64,000 nucleotides of DNA from Ahaetulla prasina (lineage: Eukaryota > Chordata > Lepidosauria > Squamata > Colubridae), in the NCBI RefSeq assembly GCF_028640845.1, contig NC_080548.1, positions 17,295,321 to 17,359,320 of the forward strand, read 5' to 3'. Shown here in pieces: positions 9,313 through 20,198 of the stretch. Position 1 is the stretch's first letter; every line of letters begins with the position of its first letter. The position numbers and the translations under genes are program-made. The notes under the pieces are model-generated. The model saw only the letters and a list, made by a program, of their open reading frames with translations. It had not been told where the DNA came from and did no database searches.

Positions 9313-9842
9313 TTCAAAGAATTATTATTGCATTTTCATTCATTCATTCATTTAATTGTTTATTCACGCAATCATTTTCCCATAGCTGCTAATTGAACCC
9401 AATGACTCTGGCAACAAATACATGTAATAAATAAATAAAAATAAATGCTAAAATTCTAACACAATTAAAATGATTTTAAAAATTAACACAGTAAAACCAG
9501 TATCCCCTCCCCCCCAAAAAAAATTACAAACAGCCGCTAAGATATTATCCACAGTGCGAAGTTTTCTGGGTAGACTATTGAGTTACTTGTGATCTTTTAA
9601 TCACAAATGTCCCAACATATGAAAAAAATAGACAGTAAAATAATAAAATTCAATGAATGAATAGTGTGGGGGCAAATAAAAAACTTTTGCGCCAACCTAG
9701 AAAACACTAGAGAAGAGAGAGAGAGAGAGATCCTGTATTGCTTTCTGTTTAGGAGGTCCCAAGAGATAAGTGGGACCATTTCCAGTTTTGATGAGAAGTT
9801 GCTTACCAGTCTAGTGGTTCCTGCTTTCACCTGATGAATACA
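9313..9842. other. Low-complexity and unique non-coding DNA
   Basis: Contains short (ATTC)n, (AATA)n and C-run stretches; no gene recognised. Confidence 0.45.
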
Positions 9843-10515
9843 GAATAAGAGAGGTGGAAGGGACCTTGAAGGTCTTCTAATCCAACCCCCTGCTCAAGCA
9901 GAGACCCTATATAATTCCAGTCAAATGGCTGTCCAATTTCTTTTTAAAAATCTCCAGTGATGGAGCACCTACAACTTCTGGAGGCAAGTCATTCCACTGA
10001 TTAATTGTTCCCACTGTTGGGAAAGTTCTCCTTATTTTAGCTTGGATCTCTCCTTGATGAGTTTCATTCCAATACTTCTTGTCCTGCCTTTTTGGAGAAC
10101 AGGTTGACTCCTTCTTCTCTGTTAAAGGTAACGGTAAAGGTTCCCCTTGCATATATGCGCTAGTCATTCCTGACTCTAGGGGGCGGTGCTCATCTCCGTT
10201 TCAAAGCTGAAGCGCCAGCGCTGTCCGAAGACGTCTCCATGGTCATGTGACCGGCATGACTCAAAGCCAAAGGCGCATGGAACGCTGTTACCTTCCCACC
10301 AAAGGTGGTCCCTATTTTTCTACTGGCATTTTTATGTGCTTTTGAACTGCTAGGTTGGCCGAAGCTGGGGCAAGTAATGGGAGCTTGCCCCGTTACGCGG
10401 CACTAGGGATTCGAAACGCTGAACTGCTGACCTTTCAACTGACAAGCTCAGCATCTTAGCCACTGAGCCACCGTGACCCATCTTCTCTGTTACAGCCCTT
10501 CAATTATTGGGGTTA
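9843..10515 (-). mobile_element. CR1 LINE 3' end, split by a Sauria SINE
   Basis: Minus-strand CR1 from its tail (GGGACCTTGAAGGTCTTCTA) through CTCCAGTGATGGAGCACC to GAACAGGTTGACTCCTTCTT. After the SINE at 10127-10482 it continues CAGCCCTTCAATTATTGGGG. The decoded strand gives the usual CR1 ORF2 C-terminus (THQGEIQAKI...NQWNDLPPEV). Confidence 0.9.
10127..10482 (-). mobile_element. Sauria SINE in CR1, with target duplication
   Basis: Same family and orientation as 1871-2228: GGTAAC/GGTAAA tail on the left, tRNA-like head on the right. The sequence TCTTCTCTGTTA is found at both borders, a LINE-type target duplication of about 12 bases. Confidence 0.92.
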
Positions 10516-11056
10516 ACAAATGGGACTATCCTAATTTGAGATAACTTTAGCCATAGCAATCTGCTAGACTCTCAAGTATACTTCTGCACGCTTCCTTTCC
10601 TTTAATTCTTCCCCCTCCCTCTTTTCCTACCCAAAGCACTGTCAGGTTTTAGAGATTTCCCTCTGACAGAAAGTAATTCTTTTTCAAGGTTCAGCTCAGA
10701 GAGCGAGAGTTTTCTTAACATGATTTACTGAAATGAAACAGAGAAGAATTCCAGTAACTCTTTCCCATTTACAAACAATTTATCTCAGAAGAAGTCAGTA
10801 AAGAGTCCTTTCCACCTAATGGCCCTTCTGTGAACTGGAGAGGAGAAATTTTTTTTTTCATCGACCATGGATGAATGTTCAGGTATCTATTATTATTATT
10901 TTTTTTAAAGTCTCATTAAAAATCCTTCCTTGAAATGGTTACAAGGACATTCAATGCAATTTCATGGGTTGATTATGCAGCAATTTTCTTTCTTTCTTTT
11001 TTTCTAGCCCTTTCCACATTGCCAGGTTCTCCACCTACTCTCAAATGGTCAGAAAA
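10516..11056. other. Unique non-coding DNA
   Basis: AT-rich, no repeat family or gene recognised. Confidence 0.45.
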
Positions 11057-11700
11057 TCTCTATATATAAAAGCCAAATGCTACTGACTCACCTCAAAAAC
11101 TCCAGAACAGTAAAGCCTACAAACCTGAAATTTGGCACGTATGTTCCACTTGGCTTTTAGGTGCTCGCTAAGAAAGGATTTTTCGAAATGACCATCAGAT
11201 CATTAGTATTTCATATACAGTATTTTATTCACACGATCTGATGCTAAGGACTTAGACGTTCTACTCCCCCTCCCCACCTGAAAGGAACTCTGTCCCAACT
11301 ACCAGTTGCCTTATATTCACACGCTCATCAGTCTGCAGGCTGGGATATTCTACTCCCCTTCCCCCTCTGTTCCAACTGCCAGTTGCCTTATATTAACACA
11401 CTCTGCGCCAGATAGCAAGGCATTTCCACTGTGCCAAACCAATATTCTATTATTTTTTGATAACCACCTCCATTTATACCTCGTCCCACTTGCGTTGTTA
11501 TGTTTTCTGGATGGAATGAAACAGATATTCATTTTTCAGACAAGAGTTCAGTGCCTTTCTTTCTTGCTTTTCACAGTTCAGTGGATGGAAGTGAATGTAT
11601 CTGCTGAGCTAAGTATTCTTCTATTATTTTTTGATAGCAGGATAAGTAGATGTCTGACTGGGGCAGAGCTCTTTCCACATTTTGTAAGCTTCTAAAAGCA
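11057..11700 (+). mobile_element. Helitron-like element, 5' end
   Basis: Begins TCTCTATATATAAAAGCC directly after an A, a Helitron-style 5' end. It is followed by blocks shared with 29177-29837: GAAATTTGGCACGTATGTTC and CCATCAGATCATTAGTATTT. The TTCTACTCCCC...GTTCCAACTGCCAGTTGCC segment repeats internally. No Rep/helicase domain recognised. The right end is not defined. Confidence 0.6.
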
Positions 11701-11944
11701 AGCTCTTGACACAACTCTATTGTCCGTGCCATATTCTGTATTCTGCCAAGAATGGTGGTGGGGGGGACCCTTAGCACTTTCTATCCACTGAGATATTAAA
11801 AACTGTCCGAGAAGTCACCGTGGTAAAAATTTATGTTGCCTGCACTGGATGGCCTTCTCTTAGTAGCCCTCTGACTTCTGCTGCATCCAATTTTTATTAA
11901 TTTTATCAAAATATAAATTACAAAAGAAAATAAAAAGTAATGGA
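11701..11944. other. Unassigned sequence right of the Helitron-like element
   Basis: May be part of the element or flanking DNA. A 68-residue minus-strand frame spans 11571-11777 but I recognise no domain in it. Confidence 0.35.
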
Positions 11945-12108
11945 AATTATAATTATAATTTATTTGAATTTATATCCCGCCCATCTCCGAAGACTCAAGG
12001 CGGCTTACACAGTGTTAAGCAATAGTCTTCATCCATTTGTATATTATATACAAAGTCAACTTTTATTGCCCCCAACAATCTGGGTCCTCATTTTACCTAC
12101 CTTAGCTC
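11945..12108 (-). mobile_element. tRNA-type SINE with L2-like tail, partial
   Basis: Minus strand: tail TATCCCGCCCATCTCCGAAG, GGCGGCTTACAC, and middle block TGGGTCCTCATTTTACCTAC. Head missing. Confidence 0.85.
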
Positions 12109-12292
12109 AGGAAACTCAGGGGAAGGAAAAAGGGAAGAAGAGAAAGCGTGGGGCAGAAAGGGAAAAAGGGGGAGAAAAAAAGGCATTGACTTTCAACTCT
12201 TTAGGGCACAGTAGAAGATAATAACAGCAAAACCTCAAATTTGGATTTACCGACAAAGAAATAAATTGTCAGTAAATTTAAATTTAACATAA

Positions 12293-12423
<131 letters not shown>

Positions 12424-12962
12424 TTAATTTGTATACCGCCCTTCTCCCGAAGGACTCAGGGCGGTTTACAGCCAAGATAAAATACAATGAAAAAACACAT
12501 GCAATACTAAAAACAGACATTAAAAAACTTATTAAATTTGGCCCAATTTTAAAATACAGTCAAACCCTATAAAATTAATAAAAATTAAAACCCATAAAAT
12601 CAACTAAAAATTAAAATTCAAGCCAGTCCTGCGTGACGGAATAAATATGTCTTAAGTTCGCAGCGAAAGGTCCGAAGGTCTGGTATTTGTCACAATCCAG
12701 GGGGAAGTTCGTTCCACAGGGTGGGAGCCCCCACAGAGAAGGCCCTTCCCCTGGGGGCCGCCAGCCGACATTGCTTGGCTGACGGCACCCTAAGGAGTCC
12801 CTCTCTGTGTGAGCGCACAGGTCGATGGGAGGTACAAGATGGCAGTAGACGGTCCCGTAAGTATCCCGGTCCTAAGCCATGGAGCGCTTTAAAGGTGGTA
12901 ACCAATACCTTGAAACGCACCCGGGAGACAACAGGTAGCCAGTGCAGTCTGCGCAGGATGAC
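12424..12962 (-). mobile_element. L2 LINE, 3' fragment of ORF2
   Basis: Minus strand. The 3' UTR (TACCGCCCTTCTCCCGAAGG) is at the left. The decoded protein contains FKVLVTTFKALHGLGPGYL, SHREGLLRVPSAKQCRLAAP and APTLWNELPPGL, the C-terminal signature of vertebrate L2 ORF2. The 5' part, including the reverse transcriptase core, is missing. Confidence 0.9.
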
Positions 12963-13044
12963 AAAAATAATTTGTCACGAAAGTGACAGCCTGTGGAGGC
13001 TCCTGGACTGGGGCTGAAAGGTGAAAGTGGAAGCAATATTAGAT

Positions 13045-13081
13045 TAACAGAGTTGGATGGGACCTTGTAGGTCATCTAGTC
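13045..13081 (-). mobile_element. CR1 tail scrap
   Basis: CAGAGTTGGATGGGACCTTG...GTCATCTAGTCC matches the reversed CR1 3' end; cut by the element at 13082. Confidence 0.7.
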
Positions 13082-13217
13082 CAGAGGTCTCTAACCTTGG
13101 CAACCTTAAGATTTGTGGACTTCAACTCCCAGAATTTCTCAACCAGCATTGCATAGCTGGAGAATTCTGGGAGTTGAAGTCCACAAGTCTTAAAATGGCC
13201 AAGGTTGGAAACCCCTG
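13082..13217. mobile_element. Palindromic hAT-type MITE
   Basis: Same family as 2910-3044: CAGAGGTCTCTAACC to GGTTGGAAACCCCTG with matching halves (GACTTCAACTCCCAG / CTGGGAGTTGAAGTC). The right target duplication is lost because another element abuts it. Confidence 0.85.
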
Positions 13218-13417
13218 TAAAATCTCCATTCCCATCCCACTCCAGGGGAAGGATACTGCAAAATCCCCATTTCCTCCCAATCAACTGGGACTCGGGAGGC
13301 AGAGAGTATATGGGTGCAGGGCCAGTCAGAGGTGGTATTTACCGGTTCTCCGAACTACTCAGAATCTCCACTACCAGTTCTCCAGAACTGGTCAGAACCT
13401 GCTGAAACCCACCTCTG
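13218..13417. mobile_element. hAT MITE, ACCGG family, truncated
   Basis: Starts inside the family (AAAATCTCCATTCCCATC) and ends GAAACCCACCTCTG. Directly joined to the palindromic MITE, so a recombination or deletion removed its left end. Confidence 0.8.
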
Positions 13418-14304
13418 GTTTAAGTGCAACATTAAGACTTAATTAGACCTAACCTGCACCCTTTCCCTGAAAAAAATTAAAACCAGGAGTAGCTTTAGTA
13501 TCAAATTTGGATGAAGCATTCTGAAAAATGCTCTTGGAGCTGTAAAAGGACTCCCAGTTTTATACTGACCATCAAGTGTACACATAGCTGGACGGCACTT
13601 ATTCCAGAGCAATAGCTCTCCCATACTAATTGGCTGGTTAAGGGCCACAGTTCTTTGTCAGGATAATGGAGATGGATAAGAGGGTTTCAAATGAAACAAT
13701 AAATAGATCTGGAAGATTCCTGCACTCATTTGCAGCAAAAAAATAAAAGGTTGGATATGAACCGAGACTGTGCCCCTGTGGATAAGGGGCTATTGAAATT
13801 GGACTCCTCACTCAGACAGAGAGTTGGACTGGAAGACCTCCAAGGTCCATCCTGGCCCTCTCATCCTATGAAACTCCAACTCTATAGCTCAAAAGGGAAC
13901 AATTTGAGGCAATTGATACAAATCCTTGTAAAAACTAGGGCACATTTTTGGCAGGACTTATTACAACCTCAGCTTATTATTAAGTAACTCTAACTTTGCC
14001 ATACTTGCTTCTTGACCTGACCTTCAAAGTACTGGCATCTCGATTCTAGGAAATGTTTTATTGTATTATATTAGACTAGCGGACTCTTGAAAGCTTGGCT
14101 AGATTTCAATCTCATCTGTCCTAAATAAAACTAAGGTGAGGTTCTTTTGAGTCTTTTTTTGCTCATGTGTCCCTCTTTCTCAGGATTGTATAATGTTGTT
14201 GTTTTTTGCAACACACACACACACACACACACAGCTCAACTCAACATTCATTAACATGGTAGTTACAATCAAGGATGTTCTAATGGAGAATGTTTTGTCT
14301 AAAC
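13418..14304. other. Unique DNA with a CR1 scrap and a CA run
   Basis: Mostly single-copy. A short plus-strand CR1 tail is at about 13795-13870 (GAGAGTTGGACTGGAAGACC) and a (CA)n run at 14211-14233. No gene seen. Confidence 0.5.
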
Positions 14305-15060
14305 CAGGGGTCCCCAACCTTTCAGACCTCAGGGACCACTAAATTCATAATTTTAAATCCCATGGACCACTAATATGATCTGCCTAATGACTGGGTGGGT
14401 GGGTGTGGCAAGGTGGCCACGTGACTGAGTGGGCATGGCCAACTCGATGTCACTCACGTCGAGGGGTGCCTTGCTGGCCTCTACTCACTACTCCTTGCCT
14501 GCCCACCCGGGTTCCTTAGGGCCCCAGTAGGAGCTAAGAACTAAACACCCACCACGAGAAAGAGTTGGCAAAACAGCTGGCTTAGTTTAAATTGGATCTG
14601 ACCAAGAAGGAGGCTCAGCAGAAGCACCTCAATTAGGACTACGAGCATAAGCTTTCCAAGCAGAGGAAAGACCTGCGGGAGTGCAAGGCCAGGTACCGGC
14701 ACCTGGAGGCTCAGCGGGCTGAGATGGTCAGCCAGTCCCAGGCCAAGATGTAATTCCACTGGAACAAGGCCCTCTGGCTCTTTGCCACCAGCGGCTCTTC
14801 CTTCCAGCCTTTGCCCAAAACTCCACATCAGGAGGCTGAAGCAGACCCCAAGTCGGAATTTCTCTCCCCCTCCGACCCACACAAAAAGGCCCCAAAGGGG
14901 GAGACTCTCTGTAGCAACACAAACATTCATTGCACGTATTCGTCTCAGGGGCTGTAGTTTGAGGACCCCTGATTTAGCAATATAAAAAAATCCAAATAAT
15001 TTTTTTGCAAACCATCAAAAGACCACCAGTGGTCCACAGACCACTAGTTGGTGACCGCTG
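14305..15060 (+). mobile_element. hAT-type element carrying a coding-like segment, copy 2
   Basis: Ends CAGGGGTCCCCAACC and GGTGACCGCTG. Flanks GTCTAAAC (14297-14304) and GTCTAAGC (15061-15068) match at 7 of 8 bases. Colinear with 3412-4179 over its whole length. Confidence 0.9.
14553..14895 (+). pseudogene. Captured coiled-coil coding segment, copy 2
   Basis: Same frame as 3657-3983: HEKELAKQLA at the start, then SKQRKDLRECKARYRHLEAQ, and a longer tail with HQEAEADPKSEF. It has different stops from copy 1 (TAG after the first ten codons, TAG after the LTKKEAQQKHL block, and TAA after the QAKM block). The shared frame with independent stops suggests one ancestral open segment. Host gene not recognised. 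Confidence 0.6.
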
Positions 15061-15322
15061 GTCTAAGCAATGGGTCAAACTAAGGAAACTTTGGTGTCAT
15101 TTTGTATGACACCAAAGTATAATTCTCTGAAAGAAGACTCTGAAAACTCTTCACCTTTTGGCTGCTGGAATCACTCCAAGACATCTAGGCCAATATCACT
15201 CCCCAGCTACGTGTTCAATCCACATTAACAAAGTCTGTCAAGCATTGAAGCTACCATTGTTAGAAGTGAAAATGCCATAAGGGCAAGCTCCTGTCAGTAA
15301 ATCATCAGCTTCACTCAGTCTT
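15061..15322. other. Unique non-coding DNA
   Basis: No repeat or gene recognised. Its last 16 bases (15307-15322) are the left target duplication of the L1 insertion. Confidence 0.5.
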
Positions 15323-16374
15323 TTTTTTTTTTAAGTTTTATTTTCATTTTCCAACAACCTATTCAATATACAGTCTCTTATTCAACATTAGTCATTAACT
15401 TTCATTTGTTACTTATTCGGACCTGCCCAGCTACCACTTCCTTCCTTAACAAACCTTTCCTCCTCCCTTCTCTACTTTCCTCTACTTTCTTCATCCTTCC
15501 TCTCCTTCACTTTTCTACATCCTCTCCTCCTTCCCTACTCTTCTCTTCCACCCTTTCTAACCCTCTCCCCATTCTTCTTCCTCTCCTTTCCCCCTTTTCT
15601 ACCTCTCTCTTTCCTACCTACTTTCTTCCTTCACTCACTCCTCTCCCTTTCCATTCCCTTCTGAAATGGCAGCTGAGCAGCCCCGCTTTCATTTCAAATT
15701 ATTTCTATTTCTTAATTACATATCTTCAATCATTCCTTTACATTGATCCTTCATCTCCCCTTCCCTCCCTCCCTCCCACCCCCACCCCGAGACTTCCCAG
15801 AACAAAGTACAGGGTATAAAATTAACAATCATAAATTAAAATACAACATAAGTCAAATCCATAGTCACTCCTCTCTCTAAGACCTTAACTCCCCTTCCAG
15901 AAACAAAAAAGTATATTCTTCTTCCAGTCCATTATATATCAGTCCAATTAAATTAGTATTTCCAGTTCATCAATAAAATACTTAGTTTTTAATATCCAAT
16001 CTTCATCAATTAACACCAAATATATATCAATCCATTCCACTCCTGAAGTCTTCAGAATCTTATAGTTTTTAATATCCAATCTTCATCGATCAAGACCAAA
16101 ACGATATTCCATCTTCCAGTATTCATCAGAAATTCTTCTATAATATACCTTTCTTCCTTTAACAGTGTCCCAAATATAATTCATATTTCCAGCTTAAATT
16201 CTTAAATTTTTATCCAATCTCCAAAAATAAACAATATTCTATCTTCTCATATCTTTAATATCACTTACATAAATCAAATAACATTGCAAATATTAATATT
16301 TCTTCAATTTACCTTACTTCTATCAAATAACATTATTAAAATTATAACTTATATCCAAAATATATCAATCATAA
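15323..16374 (-). mobile_element. L1 LINE 3' UTR insertion with 16-bp target duplication
   Basis: The sequence AGCTTCACTCAGTCTT occurs exactly at 15307-15322 and 16375-16390. Between them is about 1.05 kb starting with a T run (reversed poly-A). It has C/T-rich blocks (CCCCACCCCGAGACTTCCCA), the reverse of the G-rich squamate L1 3' UTR. No ORF2 is retained. The 137-residue plus-strand frame in it is a pyrimidine artefact. Confidence 0.85.
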
Positions 16375-16409
16375 AGCTTCACTCAGTCTTGATGGAAGGA
16401 TATTTATAG

Positions 16410-16681
16410 ACAAGGGGATCAACTTGTCTTCCAAAGCACCAGAAGGCAAGACAAGAAGCAATGGACGGAAACTAATCAAGGAGAGAATCAACCTGGAATT
16501 AAGGAGAAACTTCCTAACAGTGAGAACAATTAACCAGTGGAACAGCTTTGCCTTCAGAAGTTGTGGAGGCTTCATCACTTGAGGTCTTTTAGACAGCCAC
16601 TTGTCTGAAATGGTATAGTATAGATGATATAAATGATCTGGTTGCTTGAGCAGGGGGTCGGACTGGAAGATCTCCAAGGTC
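16410..16681 (+). mobile_element. CR1 LINE 3' end
   Basis: CCAGAAGGCAAGACAAGAAG, CTAATCAAGGAGAGAATCAA, CTTGTCTGAAATGGTATAG, GACTGGAAGATCTCCAAGG: the standard CR1 3' series. Cut at the end by the hAT at 16682. Confidence 0.9.
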
Positions 16682-16956
16682 CAGGAGTGAAATCCAGCAG
16701 GTTCTGATAGGTTCTGGAGAACTGGTAGCGGAAATTTTGAGCAGTTCGGAGATATATACCACCTCTGGCTGGCCCCAGAGTGAGGTGGGAATGGAGATTT
16801 TGCAATATCCTTCCCCTGGAGTGGGGTGGGAATGGAGATTTTGCAGTATCCTTCCCCTGCCACGCCCACCAAGCCACACCATGCCCACCAAGCCACGCCC
16901 ACCAATTAAGGACCGCCCACAGAACCGGTAGGGAAAATTTTTAGATTTCACCCCTG
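16682..16956. mobile_element. hAT MITE, ACCGG family
   Basis: Ends CAGGAGTGAAATCC and GATTTCACCCCTG, interior GGTAGCGGAAATTTTGAGC and two GGAGTGGGGTGGGAATGG units in tandem. The 8-bp flanks do not match well, so one side may have been lost. Confidence 0.8.
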
Positions 16957-16967
16957 TGGCAAACCCC

Positions 16968-17056
16968 GAATCTAAAAGAATCAAACGAAGAAGAAATGTG
17001 TTTAACATCATCGAATCTAAAAGAATCAAAAGAAGAAATGTGTTTAACATCATTTC
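16968..17056. repeat. Tandem duplication of about 45 bp
   Basis: CGAATCTAAAAGAATCAAA...TGTTTAACATCAT occurs twice back to back with small differences. Confidence 0.8.
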
Positions 17057-17110
17057 AATTTCCAGAGTCATTCTTACCAACAGAAATTGCAATCCAATGA
17101 AAAGACATCA

Positions 17111-17312
17111 GCGTAAATCAACCTAAATAAATCCTGTCAATCAAAATAAGATTAATTCTCTGCATAAATCAATCTAAGCAAATCCCATCCATCAGAATAA
17201 ACTAAATCCTCAGCCTAAATCAATCTAAACAAATCCCATCCATCAGAACAGAACAAATTCTCAGCCCAGATCAATCCAAATGAATCCCATCAATCAGAAT
17301 AAAAAATTCTTC
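17111..17312. repeat. 51-bp minisatellite, about four units
   Basis: The motif GCNTAAATCAATCTAA...CCCATCCATCAGAA recurs with starts at 17111, 17162, 17213 and 17264, exactly 51 bases apart. Not coding: each unit carries a stop in the frame tested. Confidence 0.85.
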
Positions 17313-17564
17313 AATTTCAAAATGCATTTCCTCCACTTAAAATGCATTTCTAGAGGCATGGCAACACCAACCTCTTATAGCAAAAGCAGTAAAAAAAAGG
17401 TTGGATTGCACAGACAAATAGAATGTGTTTCAGTAGAAGAAATTGAAGTTGCCTACAAATTGTGGTATGTTAGAGCAATATTTTGTGTGTGTGTATGTGT
17501 GTGTGTGTTGACTTTTGACAACTGACATTTCCTCATTTGCCATGAGGTGTTGCTGACAATTCAT
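17313..17564. other. Unique DNA with a (TG)n run
   Basis: AT-rich; TG repeat at about 17485-17508. No gene seen. Confidence 0.5.
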
Positions 17565-18055
17565 TTGGAAACAGCTGGATCTGACCGAGAAGGAGGCTCA
17601 GCAGAAGCACCTCACTGAGGACTAGGAGCATAGGCTTTCCAAGCAGAGGGAAGACCTGTGGGAGTGCAAGGCCAGGTACTGGCGTCTGGAGGCTCAGTGG
17701 GCTGAGATGGTCAGCCAGTTCCAGGCCATGATGCTTTCCCATTGGAACGAAGCCCTCTAGCTCTTTGCCACCAGTGGCTTTTCCCTCCAGCCTTTGCCCC
17801 AAACCCTGCACCAGGAGGCTGAAGCAGACCCCAAGTCAGAATTTCTGCCCTCCTTCGACCCGCACAAAAAGACCCAGAAGGGAGAGACTCTCTGCAGCAA
17901 TGCAAACATTCATAGCAGGTATCCGTTCCAGGGTCCATAGTTTGAGGACCCCTGATTTAATGCAATATAAAAAAATGTGAATAATTTTTCTGCGGACCGC
18001 CAAAATATACCTGCGGACCACCAGTGGTCCATGGACCTCCAGTTGGTGACCGCTG
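17565..18055 (+). mobile_element. hAT-type element carrying a coding-like segment, copy 3 (left-truncated)
   Basis: Starts within the captured segment (AACAGCTGGATCTGACCGAG). It continues through AAGACCTGTGGGAGTGCAAG and the CAGTGGTCCATGGACCTCC block, to GACCGCTG. The left third, with its end and target duplication, is missing. The segment again has internal stops (TAG after the TED block, TAG after NEAL). Confidence 0.85.
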
Positions 18056-18056
18056 C

Positions 18057-18155
18057 TTTGCAGAATAGTTTTGACTCCATCTTCTTTATGGCAACCCCTT
18101 TGATAGTGGAACACTGCTATCATGTCACCCCTTAGTCCTTCTTTTCAAGTGTTAT
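18057..18155 (-). mobile_element. CR1 LINE fragment
   Basis: Reversed CR1 blocks AATAGTTTTGACTCCATCTTC and CACTGCTATCATGTCACCCC, directly right of the hAT end. Confidence 0.8.
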
Positions 18156-18184
18156 TTTGGTGGAATATAAATAATAATAATAAT

Positions 18185-18640
18185 AACAACAGAGTTGGAA
18201 GGGACCTTGGAGGCTTTCTAGTCCAACCCCCTGCCCAGGCAGGAAATCCTACATCATCTCAGACAGATGGTTATCCAACATCTTCTTAAAAACTTCCAGT
18301 GTTGGAGTATTCATAACTTCTGGAGGCAAGTTGTTCCATTGATTAATTGTTCTAACTGTCAGGAAAGTTTTCCTTAGTTCTAAAGTTGCTTCTCTCCTTG
18401 ATCAATTTCCATCCATTGCTTCTTGTTCTACCCTCAGGTGCTTTGGAGAATAGCTTGACTCCCTTTTCTTTGTGACAACTCCTGAGATATCGGAACACTG
18501 CTATCATGTCTCCCCTAGTCCTTTTTTTTATTAAACTAGACATACCCAGTTCCTGCAACCATTCTTCATATGTTTTAGCCTCCAGTCCCCTAATCATCTT
18601 TGTTGCTCTTCTCTGCACTCTTTCTACAGTCTCAGCAAAT
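18185..18640 (-). mobile_element. CR1 LINE 3' end
   Basis: Minus strand from the tail (GTTGGAAGGGACCTTGGAGG) to the coding part. The decoded C-terminus reads RRATKMIRGLEAKTYEEWL, then LGMSSLIKKRTRGDM and a CHKE block, the CR1 ORF2 end. 5'-truncated. Confidence 0.92.
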
Positions 18641-18924
18641 GAAATAAATAAATATAAAAAATATAAAAAACATGAATAAAAGCTTAGATTAAATGTTGAA
18701 TTAAAAACAGGTTAAAACTTACAAGCAAAAATAAAAACCGGGTTAAAAATTCAGAAAGCTAGGAGGTTAACAAGACGGCGGCTGTTTCCCATCCCCAGAA
18801 TTGCATCATATTTTGAAATATTTGATTCATTCAACTTGGTAGTGAAATGTGACTTGCTAACCTCAGTTCGAATCGAATATTTATTGCGGTCACAGACCAG
18901 CCTAGCTAAATTCAATTGCTGTTA
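18641..18924. other. Unique AT-rich DNA
   Basis: No repeat or gene recognised. Confidence 0.4.
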
Positions 18925-19326
18925 CCTCATGCCTTCCACCGACCCGTACGCTCTCACAGAGAGGGACTTCTCAGGGTGCTGTCCACCAAACAGTGCCGGC
19001 TGGCGGCCCCCAGGGGAAGAGCCTTCTCTTCCTACCCTCTGGAACGAACTTCCCCCGGGTTTACGCCAAATACCTGACCTTCGGACCTTCCGCTGAGAAC
19101 TGAAAACACACTTATTTATTTGTGCGGGGCTGGCTTAAATTTTATTAGTTTTTTAAATTTTTATCATGAATTTTAAGGGGTTTTAGTTTAATATATTTTA
19201 AATTTTTAGGCCAATTATGTAATAAGTTTTTAAATTCGTTTTAAATTGTATATTGCACTGTTTATTTTACTTTGGCTGTACACCGCCCTGAGTCCTTCGG
19301 GAGAAGGGCGGTATAAAAATCGAATA

Positions 19327-19380
<54 letters not shown>

Positions 19381-19381
19381 C
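18925..19381 (+). mobile_element. L2 LINE 3' end with (AAT)n tail
   Basis: ACCGACCCGTACGCTCTCAC...CTCTGGAACGAACTTCCCCC encodes the L2 ORF2 C-terminus (TLWNELPPGLRQ). It is followed by CCGCCCTGAGTCCTTCGGGA and an AAT repeat tail (19326-19381). Confidence 0.9.
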
Positions 19382-19485
19382 CTTGCGTAACATTTTAAAA
19401 AATAAAGAAATATTTGTAAGAAGGAATCAGCAGGTATCTGTGTTTTTGACAACGAAACGCCTTAATAATCTCTTCTCTTGCAGTA

Positions 19486-19880
19486 CAGGTAGTCCTCGAC
19501 TCACAACCACAACTGAGCCCAAAATTTCTGTTGCTAAGTGAAACATTTGTTCAGTGAATTTTGCCCATTTTATGGACTTTCTCGCCACAGTCGCTAAGTG
19601 AATCACTGCAGTTGTTCAGTTAGCAACACGGTTGTTGAGTGAATCTGGCTTCTCCATTGACTTTGCTTGTCAGAAGGTCGCAAAAGGGGATCCCATGACC
19701 CTGAGACAGTGCAACCGTTATAAATATGAACCAGTTGCCAACCATCCTAATTCTGACCACGTGACCATGGGGATGCTGCAGTGGTTGTAAGTGTGAAAAA
19801 CAGGCATAAGTCGCTTTTTTCAGTGCCGTTGTAACCTCGAATGGTCATTTAAAAAATTGTTGTAAGTCAAGGACTACATG
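19486..19880. mobile_element. GTAGTCCTCGAC-type MITE, near full length
   Basis: Left end CAGGTAGTCCTCGACTCAC after TA; right end TTGTAAGTCAAGGACTACATG. Long inverted ends, about 395 bp, no coding sequence. Other copies end in CTACCTG-TA, which supports a TA target and a Tc1/mariner-type mechanism (inference). Confidence 0.85.
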
Positions 19881-20198
19881 AAAGGGAGAGTTGGCTTGAT
19901 GTTAGCCTTCCAAGTAATGCACCCATAGAAAGCAGAACTCTGAGGCAGCCATTTCCTCAAAGAACAATTTATTGGATATATCATATTGACACAATTGGTG
20001 AAAGCCGATTCTAAAGTTCCCGTGGCTTTCACCTAATTAAAAAGTAAAAGTTTCCCCTTTGTCCCGAGTCATTGGTCACGCTGTCCAATCAAGATGCTGG
20101 CCGGTTGCTTGGTGACTTCACTCCTTCTCTGGCCAGCCACCTGAGAGAATGTCCTTGGTTCCCACAGGAAAACTTAATTGTTTTGGCTACAAAACCCC
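19881..20198. other. Unique non-coding DNA
   Basis: Contains an inverted pair (GGTGAAAGCC / GGCTTTCACC) near 20000-20035. No gene seen. Confidence 0.45.

Noticed and set aside
11571..11777. Helitron Rep/helicase fragment
   Set aside because: I looked for Rep or helicase motifs in the 68-residue minus frame beside the Helitron-like end and found none.
15406..15819. 137-residue frame
   Set aside because: Chance frame in the reversed L1 3' UTR, rich in Leu/Ser/Pro because of the CT bias.
16369..17092. Three minus-strand frames of 100-178 residues
   Set aside because: They run across CR1 and a hAT MITE in the antisense direction; no domain.
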